A DNA stretch of 64,000 nucleotides from RGIG7450 sp045633565. Its GTDB lineage: Bacteria; Bacillota; Clostridia; RUG12999. The stretch lies in contig JAZQYO010000006.1 in the NCBI GenBank assembly GCA_045633565.1, positions 98,465 to 162,464 on the forward strand, given 5' to 3'. Made by a program: the position numbers and the translations under genes. Positions 23,491 through 32,560 of the stretch are shown here, piece by piece. The notes under the pieces are model-generated. The model did not search any database. It was not told the origin of the DNA and saw only the letters and a program-made list of their open reading frames with translations. Each line of letters opens with the position of its first letter. Within the stretch, counting starts at the first letter, position 1.

Positions 23491-25242
23491 ATGGCGTTTG
23501 ACGGAATACTGATAACCTGCCTTACTAAAGAATTAAACTCTTTGCTAAAGGGTGGCAGGGTTGATAAAATTTATATGCCTGACAGGGATACGGTGGTAAT
23601 GGCTGTCCGGTCTTTAGGCAAAAATTATAAGCTTTTTCTCAGCAGCAACCCGTCAATGCCGAGAATCAGTCTGACGCAGCAGACGAGGGAGTACCCGCAA
23701 AACCCACCAATGTTTTGTATGCTGCTCAGAAAACATCTGTCAGGCAGCAGACTTCTTTCGGTCCTGCAGCCGGATATGGAACGAATTGTGCAGCTGGAGT
23801 TTGAAACCAAAAATGAGCTTGGTGACACAGTTATAAAAAAACTTACCGTCGAGCTTATGGGCAGACACAGTAATATTATCTTTTTAAACGAAGAAAATAA
23901 GGTGCTTGACTGCACAAGGCTTGTTGACGCATCGGTAAGCTCAGTCAGAACGGTGCTTCCGGGCATAACCTATCAGCCACCACCCCCTCAGGAGAAGATT
24001 TCGCCGTTAAATGTGGACGAAAAAAGGGTGACAGATGTAATTCTATCCTGTCCTCCCGAGCAGAAAATTGACAGATTTATCTTGGAAAAATTTGCGGGTC
24101 TTTCACCAATGCTTGCAAGGGAACCGGTTTGCAGAGCCACAGGTAATACGGAAATTTTTGCAGGAGAACTGACAGATGAACTGATCCTGTCGGTTGCAAA
24201 AAAACTCTGGGAGATTATCCTTCAGGTACAAAAAGGTGAATTTACACCCGGGCTTATTCTGGATGAAAAGGGAAATCCCTTTGATTTTGAGGCGATAGAA
24301 ATTTGTCAGCACAGGGTTAAGCCGGTAGAATGCATTGCTGAAATCTTGGATGAGTTTTATTTAAGCCGTGAGCTAAAAGGGAGAATGTCCCAGCAAAGCG
24401 GTGATATTATGAAAATTGTCACAAACTTAATTGAGCGCTCAGCAAGGAAAGCGGCAATACTTCAGGACGATATAAAAAATGCCGAAAAAAAGGATTTGTG
24501 CCGTCTTTATGGTGATATTATAACCGCCAATATTTATAAAATAAAAAAAGGTGACAGGCAGCTTGTTACCGAGAATTTTTACAGTGAGAAGGGCGAGGAA
24601 ATAACCGTTCCACTTGACAGTGAGCTTACCCCACCCGAGAACGCACAAAAGTATTTTGCTCGGTATAACAAGCTTAAAAATACCGAGGTTTTTGCCAAGG
24701 AGCAGCTTGAAATTGCCATGGCGGATATTGAGTATTTGAAAAGTGTTCAGATGTCGCTTGAAAATTGTGAAAATTTAAAGGAGCTTTCTGAAATAAAATC
24801 CGAACTTGCGTCGGAAGGGTATTTGAAAAGAGCAAAAACGGGCGGCAAACAAAAAGTAAAACCAAGCAGTCCTGATAAATATTTAAGCAGCGACGGGTTT
24901 GAAATTTTAGTTGGCAAGAACAATAAACAGAATGATTATCTGACCCTCAAACTCGCATCAAACAGCGATATATGGTTTCATACCAAAAACATTCCCGGCT
25001 CACATACGGTGATTGTTTCGGGCGGGAAAACTGTACCCGACAGCACCATGACAGAGGCGGCAATGCTTGCGGCATATTATTCCAAGGCAAGAGGGTCTTC
25101 CAACGTTGCGGTGGATTACACCCAGATAAGAAATGTTAAAAAACCTGCCGGAGCAAAAGCCGGTATGGTAATTTATGTAGATTACAAAACTGCTTACGTC
25201 ACTCCTGACGAGGCGAAAATAAAGGAACTGAAGAAAATATGA
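23491..25242 (+). CDS. rqcH: Ribosome quality-control factor RqcH (NFACT protein)
   Basis: RqcH binds stalled 50S subunits and adds alanine tails to blocked chains. The 583-residue protein has an NFACT-N domain (MAFDGILITCLTKEL; PPMFCMLLRKHL), a central helix-hairpin-helix and coiled-coil section, and the NFACT-R domain near the C-terminus (DIWFHTKNIPGSHTVI). Older annotation calls this family fibronectin-binding protein. Start site AAGGAG; the stop overlaps queA by 4 bases. Confidence 0.93.
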   Translation: MAFDGILITCLTKELNSLLKGGRVDKIYMPDRDTVVMAVRSLGKNYKLFLSSNPSMPRISLTQQTREYPQNPPMFCMLLRKHLSGSRLLSVLQPDMERIVQLEFETKNELGDTVIKKLTVELMGRHSNIIFLNEENKVLDCTRLVDASVSSVRTVLPGITYQPPPPQEKISPLNVDEKRVTDVILSCPPEQKIDRFILEKFAGLSPMLAREPVCRATGNTEIFAGELTDELILSVAKKLWEIILQVQKGEFTPGLILDEKGNPFDFEAIEICQHRVKPVECIAEILDEFYLSRELKGRMSQQSGDIMKIVTNLIERSARKAAILQDDIKNAEKKDLCRLYGDIITANIYKIKKGDRQLVTENFYSEKGEEITVPLDSELTPPENAQKYFARYNKLKNTEVFAKEQLEIAMADIEYLKSVQMSLENCENLKELSEIKSELASEGYLKRAKTGGKQKVKPSSPDKYLSSDGFEILVGKNNKQNDYLTLKLASNSDIWFHTKNIPGSHTVIVSGGKTVPDSTMTEAAMLAAYYSKARGSSNVAVDYTQIRNVKKPAGAKAGMVIYVDYKTAYVTPDEAKIKELKKI

Positions 25243-26264
25243 AACTCAGTATATTTGATTACGACCTGCCACAAGAATTGATTGCCCAGACACCTCTTTT
25301 GGACAGAACGGCGTCCCGTCTTATGGTGGTGGACAGAGAAAATGAAAGCGTAGGGCACGACACTTTTAAGAATATAAAGCAGCACCTGAAAAAAGGTGAC
25401 TGCCTTGTTTTAAACAACACAAGGGTTATCCCGGCAAGACTTTGCGGATTCCGTGAGGATAGCGGAAGAAGTATCGAATTTCTGCTTTTAAACAGACTTT
25501 CGACAAACAGATGGGAAACCATTGTAAAACCGGGCAAAAAATTAAAACCGGGGCACAGGGTTGTGTTCGGTAACGGTGAGCTTATTGCAAATGTTGTGGA
25601 AACTCTTGACAACGGTGGCAGAATAGTTGAGTTCGAATACGAAGGACTTTTTGAAAATGTTTTAGACAGGCTTGGTGAAATGCCGTTGCCTCATTATATA
25701 ACAGAAAAACTTGAGGACCGTGAACGTTATCAGACAGTTTACGCAAAATATGACGGCAGTGCAGCGGCACCGACCGCAGGTCTGCACTTTACAAGTGAAC
25801 TGCTCTCAGAAATTGAAGAAATGGGCGTAAATGTGGCGTATATTACGCTTCATGTAGGTCTTGGAACATTCCGTCCTGTTAAGGTGGATAATATTGAGGA
25901 GCATGATATGCACAGCGAGTGGTACTCCATTCCGCCCGAAACCGCTGAGATAGTAAATAAAACCAAAGCGGAGGGTGGCAGAGTTATTGCTGTTGGCACC
26001 ACATCTTGCAGAACGCTCGAGTCGGCAACCGATGAAAAGGGAATCCTTCCTGCAAAAAGTGACAGTACAAGCATTTTTATTTATCCCGGATATAAATTTA
26101 AAATGATTGACGCACTTATAACAAATTTTCATCTGCCCAAATCAACTCTTATTATGCTTGTTTCGGCTCTTGCCGGGTATGACCTCACAATGGAGGCTTA
26201 CCGTCAGGCAGTGGAAGAAAAATACAGGTTTTTCAGTTTTGGCGATGCAATGTTTATTGAATAA
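25239..26264 (+). CDS. queA: S-adenosylmethionine:tRNA ribosyltransferase-isomerase QueA
   Basis: QueA moves the ribosyl part of SAM to preQ1 in tRNA, forming epoxyqueuosine. The 341-residue protein starts FDYDLPQELIAQTPL and has LVLNNTRVIPARLCG and AAPTAGLHFT, all family landmarks, plus the C-terminal NFHLPKSTLIMLVSA motif. It overlaps rqcH by ATGA. No tgt gene follows. Confidence 0.97.
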   Translation: MKLSIFDYDLPQELIAQTPLLDRTASRLMVVDRENESVGHDTFKNIKQHLKKGDCLVLNNTRVIPARLCGFREDSGRSIEFLLLNRLSTNRWETIVKPGKKLKPGHRVVFGNGELIANVVETLDNGGRIVEFEYEGLFENVLDRLGEMPLPHYITEKLEDRERYQTVYAKYDGSAAAPTAGLHFTSELLSEIEEMGVNVAYITLHVGLGTFRPVKVDNIEEHDMHSEWYSIPPETAEIVNKTKAEGGRVIAVGTTSCRTLESATDEKGILPAKSDSTSIFIYPGYKFKMIDALITNFHLPKSTLIMLVSALAGYDLTMEAYRQAVEEKYRFFSFGDAMFIE

Positions 26265-26266
26265 TT

Positions 26267-26297
26267 AAAAGCGAGTGTCAGCGGACGCTCGCTTTTC
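26267..26297. terminator. Bidirectional terminator
   Basis: AAAAGCGAGTGTC pairs with GACGCTCGCTTTT with one mismatch and has T-runs both ways. It ends queA and the converging AraC gene. Confidence 0.85.
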
Positions 26298-27114
26298 TGT
26301 ACTGAAGTGGTGTTATTCCATATTTTTCGCTGAACAGATGAACAAAGTAGCTTGTATCGTTAAACCCCGTATCAAGTGCAATGTCTGTAACCGAACGGTT
26401 TGTTTCGGAAAGGAGCTTTTTGGCATCGGCAAGTTTTAGCAGGTTGCAGTATGCCCGGATGCTCATGCCGCTTGATTTTTTGAATGTGTGACTTATGTGG
26501 GATTTGCTTCTGCCAAAATGTCGGCACAAATCGTCAAGCGTGATATTTGTATGATATTCATTTAGAAACTGCAGGATAAGATTGTATTCACTCTGAGGAG
26601 TATCGTTACATATTTCAAGAAGTCGGGTGAGCATAAGTGCAAGAGGGGGAATTACTGCAGCAAGCATTTCTTTGGGGAGAGGCTGACTGCTAAGCGATTT
26701 TTTCCATAAAGAATTATTATTCATCATACCGGATGAAAAAGTTTCCTGACGATAACCGCTGACGGCAATAAACCCTGACTTAGAGCCTGAGCTGAATGTA
26801 TGAATATATTCATACACTCCGGCATGGCAAACTCTTAAAAATGAGCCTAAGCGTTTTTGCAGAATTTCCTGTTGGGAAAGCACGCATTTGTGGTGAGAAG
26901 TCCGCTTGACAGCCAAACAGTACGGATTGGTATGTGAATTGTACGGAGCAAACTTTTCTAAGACTTCCTGCGGGAAACAGCAAAGAGTGTTGCTGTCGAA
27001 ATGCACGGACAGGCTGAGCATACAATCCTTTTTTAAATATTCCATATAGTTTATAATGGATGGTGTAAGTTGTTTCATGGTGTGAATTTGCACTTTCTTT
27101 ATATTTTTATGCAT
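26278..27114 (-). CDS. AraC family regulator with PocR-like sensor
   Basis: The protein of up to 278 residues has an N-terminal sensor of PocR type (about 30-130, with Cys/His in TSHHKCVLSQQ and RVCHAGVYEYIH) and two C-terminal AraC helix-turn-helix units (LDDLCRHFGRSKSHISHTF; VTDIALDTGFNDTSYFVH). The start is uncertain: neither the ATG at 27114 nor the one 36 bases later has a good ribosome site. It is divergent from the FAD-dependent oxidoreductase and probably regulates it. Confidence 0.85.
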   Translation of the reverse strand: MHKNIKKVQIHTMKQLTPSIINYMEYLKKDCMLSLSVHFDSNTLCCFPQEVLEKFAPYNSHTNPYCLAVKRTSHHKCVLSQQEILQKRLGSFLRVCHAGVYEYIHTFSSGSKSGFIAVSGYRQETFSSGMMNNNSLWKKSLSSQPLPKEMLAAVIPPLALMLTRLLEICNDTPQSEYNLILQFLNEYHTNITLDDLCRHFGRSKSHISHTFKKSSGMSIRAYCNLLKLADAKKLLSETNRSVTDIALDTGFNDTSYFVHLFSEKYGITPLQYRKASVR

Positions 27115-27118
27115 TAAA

Positions 27119-27146
27119 TTGAAAGAAATCGGTATAAAAGTATAAT
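27119..27146 (+). promoter_or_regulatory. Promoter of the FAD-dependent oxidoreductase
   Basis: TTGAAA, 16 bases and TATAAT lie about 45 bases before the start codon, in the divergent region shared with the AraC gene. Confidence 0.6.
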
Positions 27147-27189
27147 ATAATTATAACATAAAATGAAAAATAATCAAGAGGTGAAATTT

Positions 27190-28968
27190 ATGCTTAATAA
27201 AAAACATGTTGAATGTGACCTGTGTGTTGTAGGTGGGGGTATTGCCGGCATGCTTGCGGCAATCTCTGCGGCAAGAGAAGGTATCAGCGTTGTACTTATG
27301 CACGAAAGACCGGTTCTTGGCGGTAATGCATCCTCCGAAATCCGTATGTGGATTTGCGGTGCTCGTGGTGAAGACAATCGTGAAACAGGTATTATTGAGG
27401 AGATTGCGCTTGAAAATCTTTACCGCAACCCTACCAAAAGTTATGCTATCTGGGACACAGTTCTTTATGAATTTGTGAAGCGTGAAAAAAACATAAATCT
27501 CCTGCTCAACTGTACCTGTATGGATGCAAAAACCGAAAAAGGCAGGTTTGCTGACGGTCGTGATATAAAAATAAAATCTGTTACGGGTTATCAGATGACA
27601 ACCCAGAGCTTTTATGAGGTTGAGGCAAAATTCTTCTGCGACAGTTCCGGTGACAGTATCTTAGCTCCTCTCACAGGGGCAAATTTCCGTCTCGGCAGAG
27701 AAGGGTCGGCAGAGTTCGGCGAGGACACGGTTTCTGAAAAGGGGGACAAAATGACTATGGGAATGTCCTGTCTCATTCAGGGACGCGAAAGCACTAAAGA
27801 TGTAAAATACATTCCGCCGACATGGGCGAAAAAACTTACAGAAAAAGATTTTGAAAATCGTGAACCCAATTTATATGATGAAATGGAAAACTTCTGGTAT
27901 CTTGAACTTGGTGGTGACAGAGATACCATCGGCGATACAGAAACCCTTCGTGACGAGCTTGTTGCTCTTGCAGCAGGAACATGGGATTATGTGAAAAATT
28001 CGGGCAGATTTGATTCTTCAAAATGGGACCTTGATTTCCTGGGATTTTTACCCGGCAAAAGAGAATCCCGCAGAATGTGCGGCGAGTATATGATTACTCA
28101 GCGTGATGTTTCGGACGGAGTTGTTTTTGAAGATGAAATAGCTTACGGCGGATGGCCTATTGACGACCATTTCCCGGGCGGATTTTATCACAGAGGTGTG
28201 CCCAACACCGATATTAAAACGCCGGCGCCATATTCGTTGCCTTACCGTGCTCTCTATTCTGAAAATGTTGAAAACCTGTTCTTTGCAGGCAGAAATATCA
28301 GTATGACTCACACTGCAATGAGCAGTATCCGTGTTATGGCAACCTGCGGACTTTTAGGCGAAGCGGTTGGTAATGCGGCAGCTATTGCAACCAAAAAAGG
28401 CTTGACTCCTCATGGAGTTTACCAAAATGAGATAAAAACACTTCAGAAAAAAATGCTTGACAGCGACCTTTTCCTGCCGTCTAAAACAAGAGAAATTTCA
28501 AAAATCTGTAAAAATGCTAACCTGAGCGGTGCCGACAGCCTCAGAAACGGTCAGGACAGAGCACACAGAATTTACGGAACCGACAAGGATTCGGCTCGTT
28601 ATATTGCGGATGCAGGTGAGGAAATTACATATTCATTTGAAAAAGCAAAGATAAACTCGGTTCATATTGTTTTTGACAGTGACTTAAACCGTAAAACTCT
28701 GCCGGGCGGATGGTGTGAACAAATTCATTCAACCCGCGCGAATCATATGATTGCAAGTCCTCAGATGCATCTGCCCACAACCCTTTGTAAATCATTCAGA
28801 CTGATTGGTGAACTTGATGGCAAAACGGTAGAAATCTTAAAGGTGACAGAAAATAAAAAGCGTACTTATCACATAGCACTTGACGGTGAATTTGACAAGC
28901 TTACACTTATCCCCGAAGAAAGCTGGGGGGAAGAAAAAATCCCAGTTATTTCATTTGACTTTAACTAA
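27190..28968 (+). CDS. FAD-dependent oxidoreductase, FAD_oxidored (PF12831) type
   Basis: The 593-residue protein has an N-terminal dinucleotide fold (CDLCVVGGGIAGMLAAISAA, then ERPVLGGNASSEIR), an internal ATTRAGE-like FDSSKWDLDFLGFLPGKRESRR region, and a second FAD segment (NLFFAGRNISMTHTAMSSIR). There is no signal peptide. The C-terminal 150 residues look like a beta-rich accessory domain. Family members often sit in carbohydrate-use loci; the substrate is unknown. The start at 27190 is set by AGAGGTG; the earlier ATG lacks a site. Confidence 0.85.
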   Translation: MLNKKHVECDLCVVGGGIAGMLAAISAAREGISVVLMHERPVLGGNASSEIRMWICGARGEDNRETGIIEEIALENLYRNPTKSYAIWDTVLYEFVKREKNINLLLNCTCMDAKTEKGRFADGRDIKIKSVTGYQMTTQSFYEVEAKFFCDSSGDSILAPLTGANFRLGREGSAEFGEDTVSEKGDKMTMGMSCLIQGRESTKDVKYIPPTWAKKLTEKDFENREPNLYDEMENFWYLELGGDRDTIGDTETLRDELVALAAGTWDYVKNSGRFDSSKWDLDFLGFLPGKRESRRMCGEYMITQRDVSDGVVFEDEIAYGGWPIDDHFPGGFYHRGVPNTDIKTPAPYSLPYRALYSENVENLFFAGRNISMTHTAMSSIRVMATCGLLGEAVGNAAAIATKKGLTPHGVYQNEIKTLQKKMLDSDLFLPSKTREISKICKNANLSGADSLRNGQDRAHRIYGTDKDSARYIADAGEEITYSFEKAKINSVHIVFDSDLNRKTLPGGWCEQIHSTRANHMIASPQMHLPTTLCKSFRLIGELDGKTVEILKVTENKKRTYHIALDGEFDKLTLIPEESWGEEKIPVISFDFN

Positions 28969-28973
28969 AAAAG

Positions 28974-28998
28974 AGCCGTGCAACAGCACGGCTTTTAT
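28974..28998 (+). terminator. Terminator of the FAD oxidoreductase gene
   Basis: AGCCGTGC pairs with GCACGGCT around AACA, followed by TTTTAT. Confidence 0.85.
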
Positions 28999-29026
28999 AT
29001 TGTAGTAATTTGTCGACAGAAAAATG

Positions 29027-29055
29027 TTGCAAAATGTAAAATAAGATGATATAAT
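29027..29055 (+). promoter_or_regulatory. Promoter of structured RNA copy 3
   Basis: TTGCAA, 17 bases and TATAAT lie 5 bases before TGCGA, the same as copy 1. Confidence 0.8.
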
Positions 29056-29060
29056 AAACT

Positions 29061-29214
29061 TGCGACTTAGTTAAATAATCCAATAGATATGTTTTTGCTT
29101 TTGGCAAAAACACATGCTCTGTTTTGTTATATCTATTGGTATTTTACAAAAACTAAGTCGCATTAGTAGGAGCTATGTGTTTTTCGTGCGTCGGCTCTGC
29201 TGACGCACTTTTTT
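29061..29214 (+). ncRNA. Structured RNA, copy 3, about 154 nt
   Basis: The RNA starts TGCGACTTAGTT, which pairs with AACTAAGTCGCA to close the domain. Inside, CCAATAGATAT pairs with ATATCTATTGG, and a GTTTTTGC/GCAAAAAC hairpin lies between. The linker TAGTAGGAGCTATGTGTTTTT and a terminator with GTGCGTCGGC/GCTGACGCAC plus six Ts follow. The closing-stem ends TGCGA and TCGCA, the AGGAG and the terminator match copies 1 and 2. The interior is about 60 nt shorter. The small ORF begins 65 bases after the T-run. Confidence 0.75.
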
Positions 29215-29279
29215 ATTAACCAATGTGCACTACGGCTAATGGAAAACGCCTGCTCCAAAAAACAAAAGGGAGTGATATT

Positions 29280-29395
29280 ATGGATAACTATAAGGAAATG
29301 TATTTAGTATTATTTAATGCTATTACAGAGGCAACGAAAATTTTAGAAGAAGCACAGAAAAAACAGAAGAAATTTTTATATCGGAAGAAGAATAA
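29280..29395 (+). pseudogene. Small conserved protein, second copy, frameshifted
   Basis: MDNYKEMY, LFNAITEATKILEEAQKK matches the 38-residue protein at 3968-4084. The frame then meets a run of six As (29358-29363). One more A, or a -1 shift, gives the tail EEIFISEEE and a stop at 29393-29395, as in the other copy. Without it the frame runs on through the terminator to 29477 with a basic nonsense tail. Either the copy is mutated or the shift is made during expression. Start site GGGAGTG. The family function is unknown. Confidence 0.65.
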
Positions 29396-29400
29396 AAGAA

Positions 29401-29429
29401 AACCCGTAGCAAAGCTACGGGTTTTTTTA
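29401..29429 (+). terminator. Terminator after the small ORF
   Basis: AACCCGTAGC pairs with GCTACGGGTT around AAA and is followed by T6. It begins 6 bases after the corrected stop of the small ORF, supporting that stop. Confidence 0.9.
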
Positions 29430-29468
29430 TTTGTTCATATACGGTCTGCGCTAAAGACGACGCCCGTA

Positions 29469-32153
29469 TTAGCCTAATGCTTTTATTGCTTCTTCCACTT
29501 TTTCAAGCATTTCCTTGTATGTTTTTCCTTTAGCGGCTTCGGCTTCAACAACCTCTTTAGGTGCTTTTGCAACAAAGCCCTGGTTGCTAAGTTTGCCTTC
29601 AACACGCTTGATTTCGGAAATGAGTTTTTCGCGTTCTTTTGCAAGACGGTCAAGCTCTTTTTCTTTGTCAACAAGGTCGCCTAAGGGGAGTGAAATTTCT
29701 GCGCCTTCGGTTACGACAGTTACCACATTTTCAGGGAGAACTGATTTGTCAGAAGAAATGATAACCTCTGAGCAGGATGCCATTTTTTCAAAGAAAACTA
29801 TGCCTTTTTCAAACTGGTCTATGCGGTCTGTAATAACATAAGTTTTAACCTTTTTGGAAGGAACAACATTCTTTTCCGCACGGGCATTTCTAACTGCCTT
29901 GATAGCCTCTTTGATAAGCTCAACGGATGCCTCATCGTCATTCCATGTGAACTTACCTGATGTAGGCCAGTCAGCTCTCATAATAGTTTCACCATCGTGA
30001 GGGAGATGCTGCCAGATTTCCTCTGTGATAAACGGCATAAAGGGATGCATAAGCTCAAGCGCGCGGGAGAGAACATAAACAAGTACTCTGCCGGCGGTTT
30101 CTTTACCGTCTGTCTGGAATCTGGGTTTGCACATTTCAATATACCAGTCACAGTATTCGTCCCAGACAAAATCGTAAATTTTCGCAATGGCGATACCAAG
30201 CTCGAATTTATCAAGATTTTCTGTAACCTCTGCGATAAGCTTGTCAAGCTTTGTGAGAATCCATTTATCTTCAGCGGCAAGCTTGTCTTCTGAGGGGAGA
30301 GCTGTGTCTGTGTGGTCAATGTTCATCAGCACAAAACGAGCAGCATTCCACATTTTATTTGCAAAGTTACGGCTGGATTCTACGCCGGGGGCACCTACAA
30401 TTTTATTTACCTCGGGGTTGGGGTTTTTGCCCTTTTCAACCGGCGGGTCGTAGGTTACGGGGAATCTCATGTCGTTACCGGGTGCAACGCCTGTAACAAG
30501 TGCAAACCTTAAGGCGTCCGCACCGTACATATCAATAATCTGGAGAGGGTCAACACCGTTGCCCTTTGATTTGGACATTTTTTCGCCGTTTCCGTCACGA
30601 ACAAGGCCATGAATGAATACATGTTTGAAAGGTGCTTTGCCGGTATGTTCGCAAGCGGAGAATATCATTCTTGATACCCAGAAGAAAATGATGTCATATC
30701 CTGTTACGAGAGTGTTTGTAGGATAGAATTTTTCAAGGTCAGCGGTTTTATCCGGCCAGCCAAGAGTTGAGAAAGGCCACAGAGCAGAGGAAAACCATGT
30801 ATCAAGCACATCTTCTTCCTGTCTTACAGGATTTCCGCATTTGGGACAAACTGTGATATCTTCTTTTGAAACGGTCATTTCGCCGCAAGTGTCACAGTAA
30901 AATGCGGGAATTCTGTGACCCCACCAGAGCTGGCGGGAAATACACCAGTCATAGACATTTTCCATCCAGTTCATATATGTTTTGCTAAAGCGGTCGGGAA
31001 CAAATTCTGTTTCTCTGTCTTTAACAGCTTTTATTGCAGCTTCTGCCAACGGCTCCATTTTAACAAACCACTGATTTGAAACAATCGGTTCAATGGTTGT
31101 TCCGCAACGATAACACTGACCTACATTGTGAGAATGGTCTTCAGTTTTAACTAAAAGTCCCTGAGCGTCAAGGTCTTTTATCATTTCCCTGCGGCACTCA
31201 TAACGGTCCATACCCTCATACTTTCCTGCGTATGAGTTCATAGTTGCATCGTCATTTAAAACTTTTATTATTTCAAGATTGTGGCGTTTTCCTACTTCAA
31301 AGTCGTTGGGGTCGTGAGCAGGAGTGATTTTCACGCAACCTGTTCCGAATTCTTTATCAACATATTCGTCGGCAATGACCGGAATTTCCCTGTCTGTAAG
31401 CGGGAGAAGAAGTGTTTTGCCAACGATATCTTTATATCTTTCGTCCTCGGGGTTAACTGCAACAGCGGTATCGCCGAAAAGGGTTTCGGGACGGGTTGTT
31501 GCAATAATAACATAATCGTTTGTGCCTTTTATCTGGTATTTAATATGCCAGAAGTGACCTGCTTGTTCTGCATGTTCAACCTCTTCGTTTGAAAGGGCTG
31601 TTATACAGTTGGGGCACCAGTTGATTATTCTCGGACCTCTGTAAATAAGACCTTTATTGTAAAGGTTAACAAAAACCTCTCTTACAGCTTTTGAGCAGCC
31701 TTCGTCCATTGTGAAGCGTTCTCTTGACCAGTCACACGAGCAGCCAAGCTGTTTGAGCTGGGAAATAATACGGTTACCGTATTTTTCTTTCCAGTCCCAC
31801 ACACGCTCAAGAAATTTTTCGCGGCCCAGGTCATAGCGGGTCAGACCTTCTTTTTCACGCAATTCTGCCTCAACTTTAATCTGTGTAGCAATACCTGCAT
31901 GGTCAGTTCCGGGAACCCACAGAGCCTCGTAGCCAGCCATTCTTTTATATCTTATCAATATGTCCTGTAAAGTTTCGTCAAAAGCGTGGCCCATGTGGAG
32001 CTGGCCTGTAACGTTGGGTGGAGGAATGACAATTGTATAAGGCTCTTTTTTGCTTTCAGAGTCAGCACCAAAATATCCTTTTTCCTCCCAGGTTTTATAA
32101 AGTCGCTCTTCAAACGACTTGGGGTCATATACTTTATTAAGCTCTTTTTCCAA
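29469..32153 (-). CDS. valS: Valyl-tRNA synthetase
   Basis: This class I enzyme charges tRNA-Val. The 894-residue protein has the HIGH motif as HMGH in PNVTGQLHMGHAFDE, the editing domain (TTRPETLFGD), the KMSKS motif (GEKMSKSKGNGVDP), an anticodon-binding helical domain and the C-terminal coiled-coil arm. The start is TTG at 32153 with an AAAGGAG site. It lies 20 bases downstream of the small membrane protein, so they may share a transcript. No T-box leader was seen. Confidence 0.97.
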   Translation of the reverse strand: MEKELNKVYDPKSFEERLYKTWEEKGYFGADSESKKEPYTIVIPPPNVTGQLHMGHAFDETLQDILIRYKRMAGYEALWVPGTDHAGIATQIKVEAELREKEGLTRYDLGREKFLERVWDWKEKYGNRIISQLKQLGCSCDWSRERFTMDEGCSKAVREVFVNLYNKGLIYRGPRIINWCPNCITALSNEEVEHAEQAGHFWHIKYQIKGTNDYVIIATTRPETLFGDTAVAVNPEDERYKDIVGKTLLLPLTDREIPVIADEYVDKEFGTGCVKITPAHDPNDFEVGKRHNLEIIKVLNDDATMNSYAGKYEGMDRYECRREMIKDLDAQGLLVKTEDHSHNVGQCYRCGTTIEPIVSNQWFVKMEPLAEAAIKAVKDRETEFVPDRFSKTYMNWMENVYDWCISRQLWWGHRIPAFYCDTCGEMTVSKEDITVCPKCGNPVRQEEDVLDTWFSSALWPFSTLGWPDKTADLEKFYPTNTLVTGYDIIFFWVSRMIFSACEHTGKAPFKHVFIHGLVRDGNGEKMSKSKGNGVDPLQIIDMYGADALRFALVTGVAPGNDMRFPVTYDPPVEKGKNPNPEVNKIVGAPGVESSRNFANKMWNAARFVLMNIDHTDTALPSEDKLAAEDKWILTKLDKLIAEVTENLDKFELGIAIAKIYDFVWDEYCDWYIEMCKPRFQTDGKETAGRVLVYVLSRALELMHPFMPFITEEIWQHLPHDGETIMRADWPTSGKFTWNDDEASVELIKEAIKAVRNARAEKNVVPSKKVKTYVITDRIDQFEKGIVFFEKMASCSEVIISSDKSVLPENVVTVVTEGAEISLPLGDLVDKEKELDRLAKEREKLISEIKRVEGKLSNQGFVAKAPKEVVEAEAAKGKTYKEMLEKVEEAIKALG

Positions 32154-32172
32154 TTGTAAAAACTCCTTTACC

Positions 32173-32358
32173 TTACTTTAATGCACCGGTTGTCCAAAGC
32201 AATACCATAGCGGCTGCAGATAAAAGCACGCCGATAAGCTTTATGAGATTTTCGGTTTTTTCATTCTCTTCTGTTTTTTTAAACAATTTGACGATTTTCG
32301 GTGCACCGTAAATGATTATGATGCCCAAAAATGCCAGAATCCAAAGTAATACGGTCAT
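32173..32358 (-). CDS. Small membrane protein, two transmembrane helices
   Basis: A 61-residue protein starting MTVLLWILAFLGIIII with a second hydrophobic helix LIGVLLSAAAMVLLWTTG and a charged Lys/Glu loop between. The ATG at 32358 follows a GAGGTG site; longer starts lack one. It precedes valS. I do not recognise the family. Confidence 0.7.
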   Translation of the reverse strand: MTVLLWILAFLGIIIIYGAPKIVKLFKKTEENEKTENLIKLIGVLLSAAAMVLLWTTGALK

Positions 32359-32419
32359 ATAATTCACCTCTTGTGATAAAAATTGTCCATCATACAACAA
32401 ATAGCGGACAATCATTGTA

Positions 32420-32448
32420 ATTATATCATCTATATACCTATATGTCAA
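32420..32448 (-). promoter_or_regulatory. Promoter of the small membrane protein and valS
   Basis: On the minus strand a perfect TTGACA, 17 bases, TATAAT. Confidence 0.85.
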
Positions 32449-32493
32449 GGAAAAAAGAGAATATATGGATATATTTGGAGACGTAATGATTTC

Positions 32494-32522
32494 TTGACAT
32501 TGGGGTGGAAAAATAGTATAAT
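32494..32522 (+). promoter_or_regulatory. Promoter of the plsX operon
   Basis: TTGACA, 17 bases and TATAAT, about 38 bases before the plsX start. It is divergent from the valS-side promoter. Confidence 0.85.
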
Positions 32523-32560
32523 ATTTAATTATAATCTGTATATTAACGGAGGTAAGGCAG

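Noticed and set aside
29358..29364. Calling the A-run a programmed -1 frameshift site
   Set aside because: The heptamer phase is not that of the classical slippery site and no stimulatory hairpin lies at the right distance before the stop, so mutation or sequence error is at least as likely.
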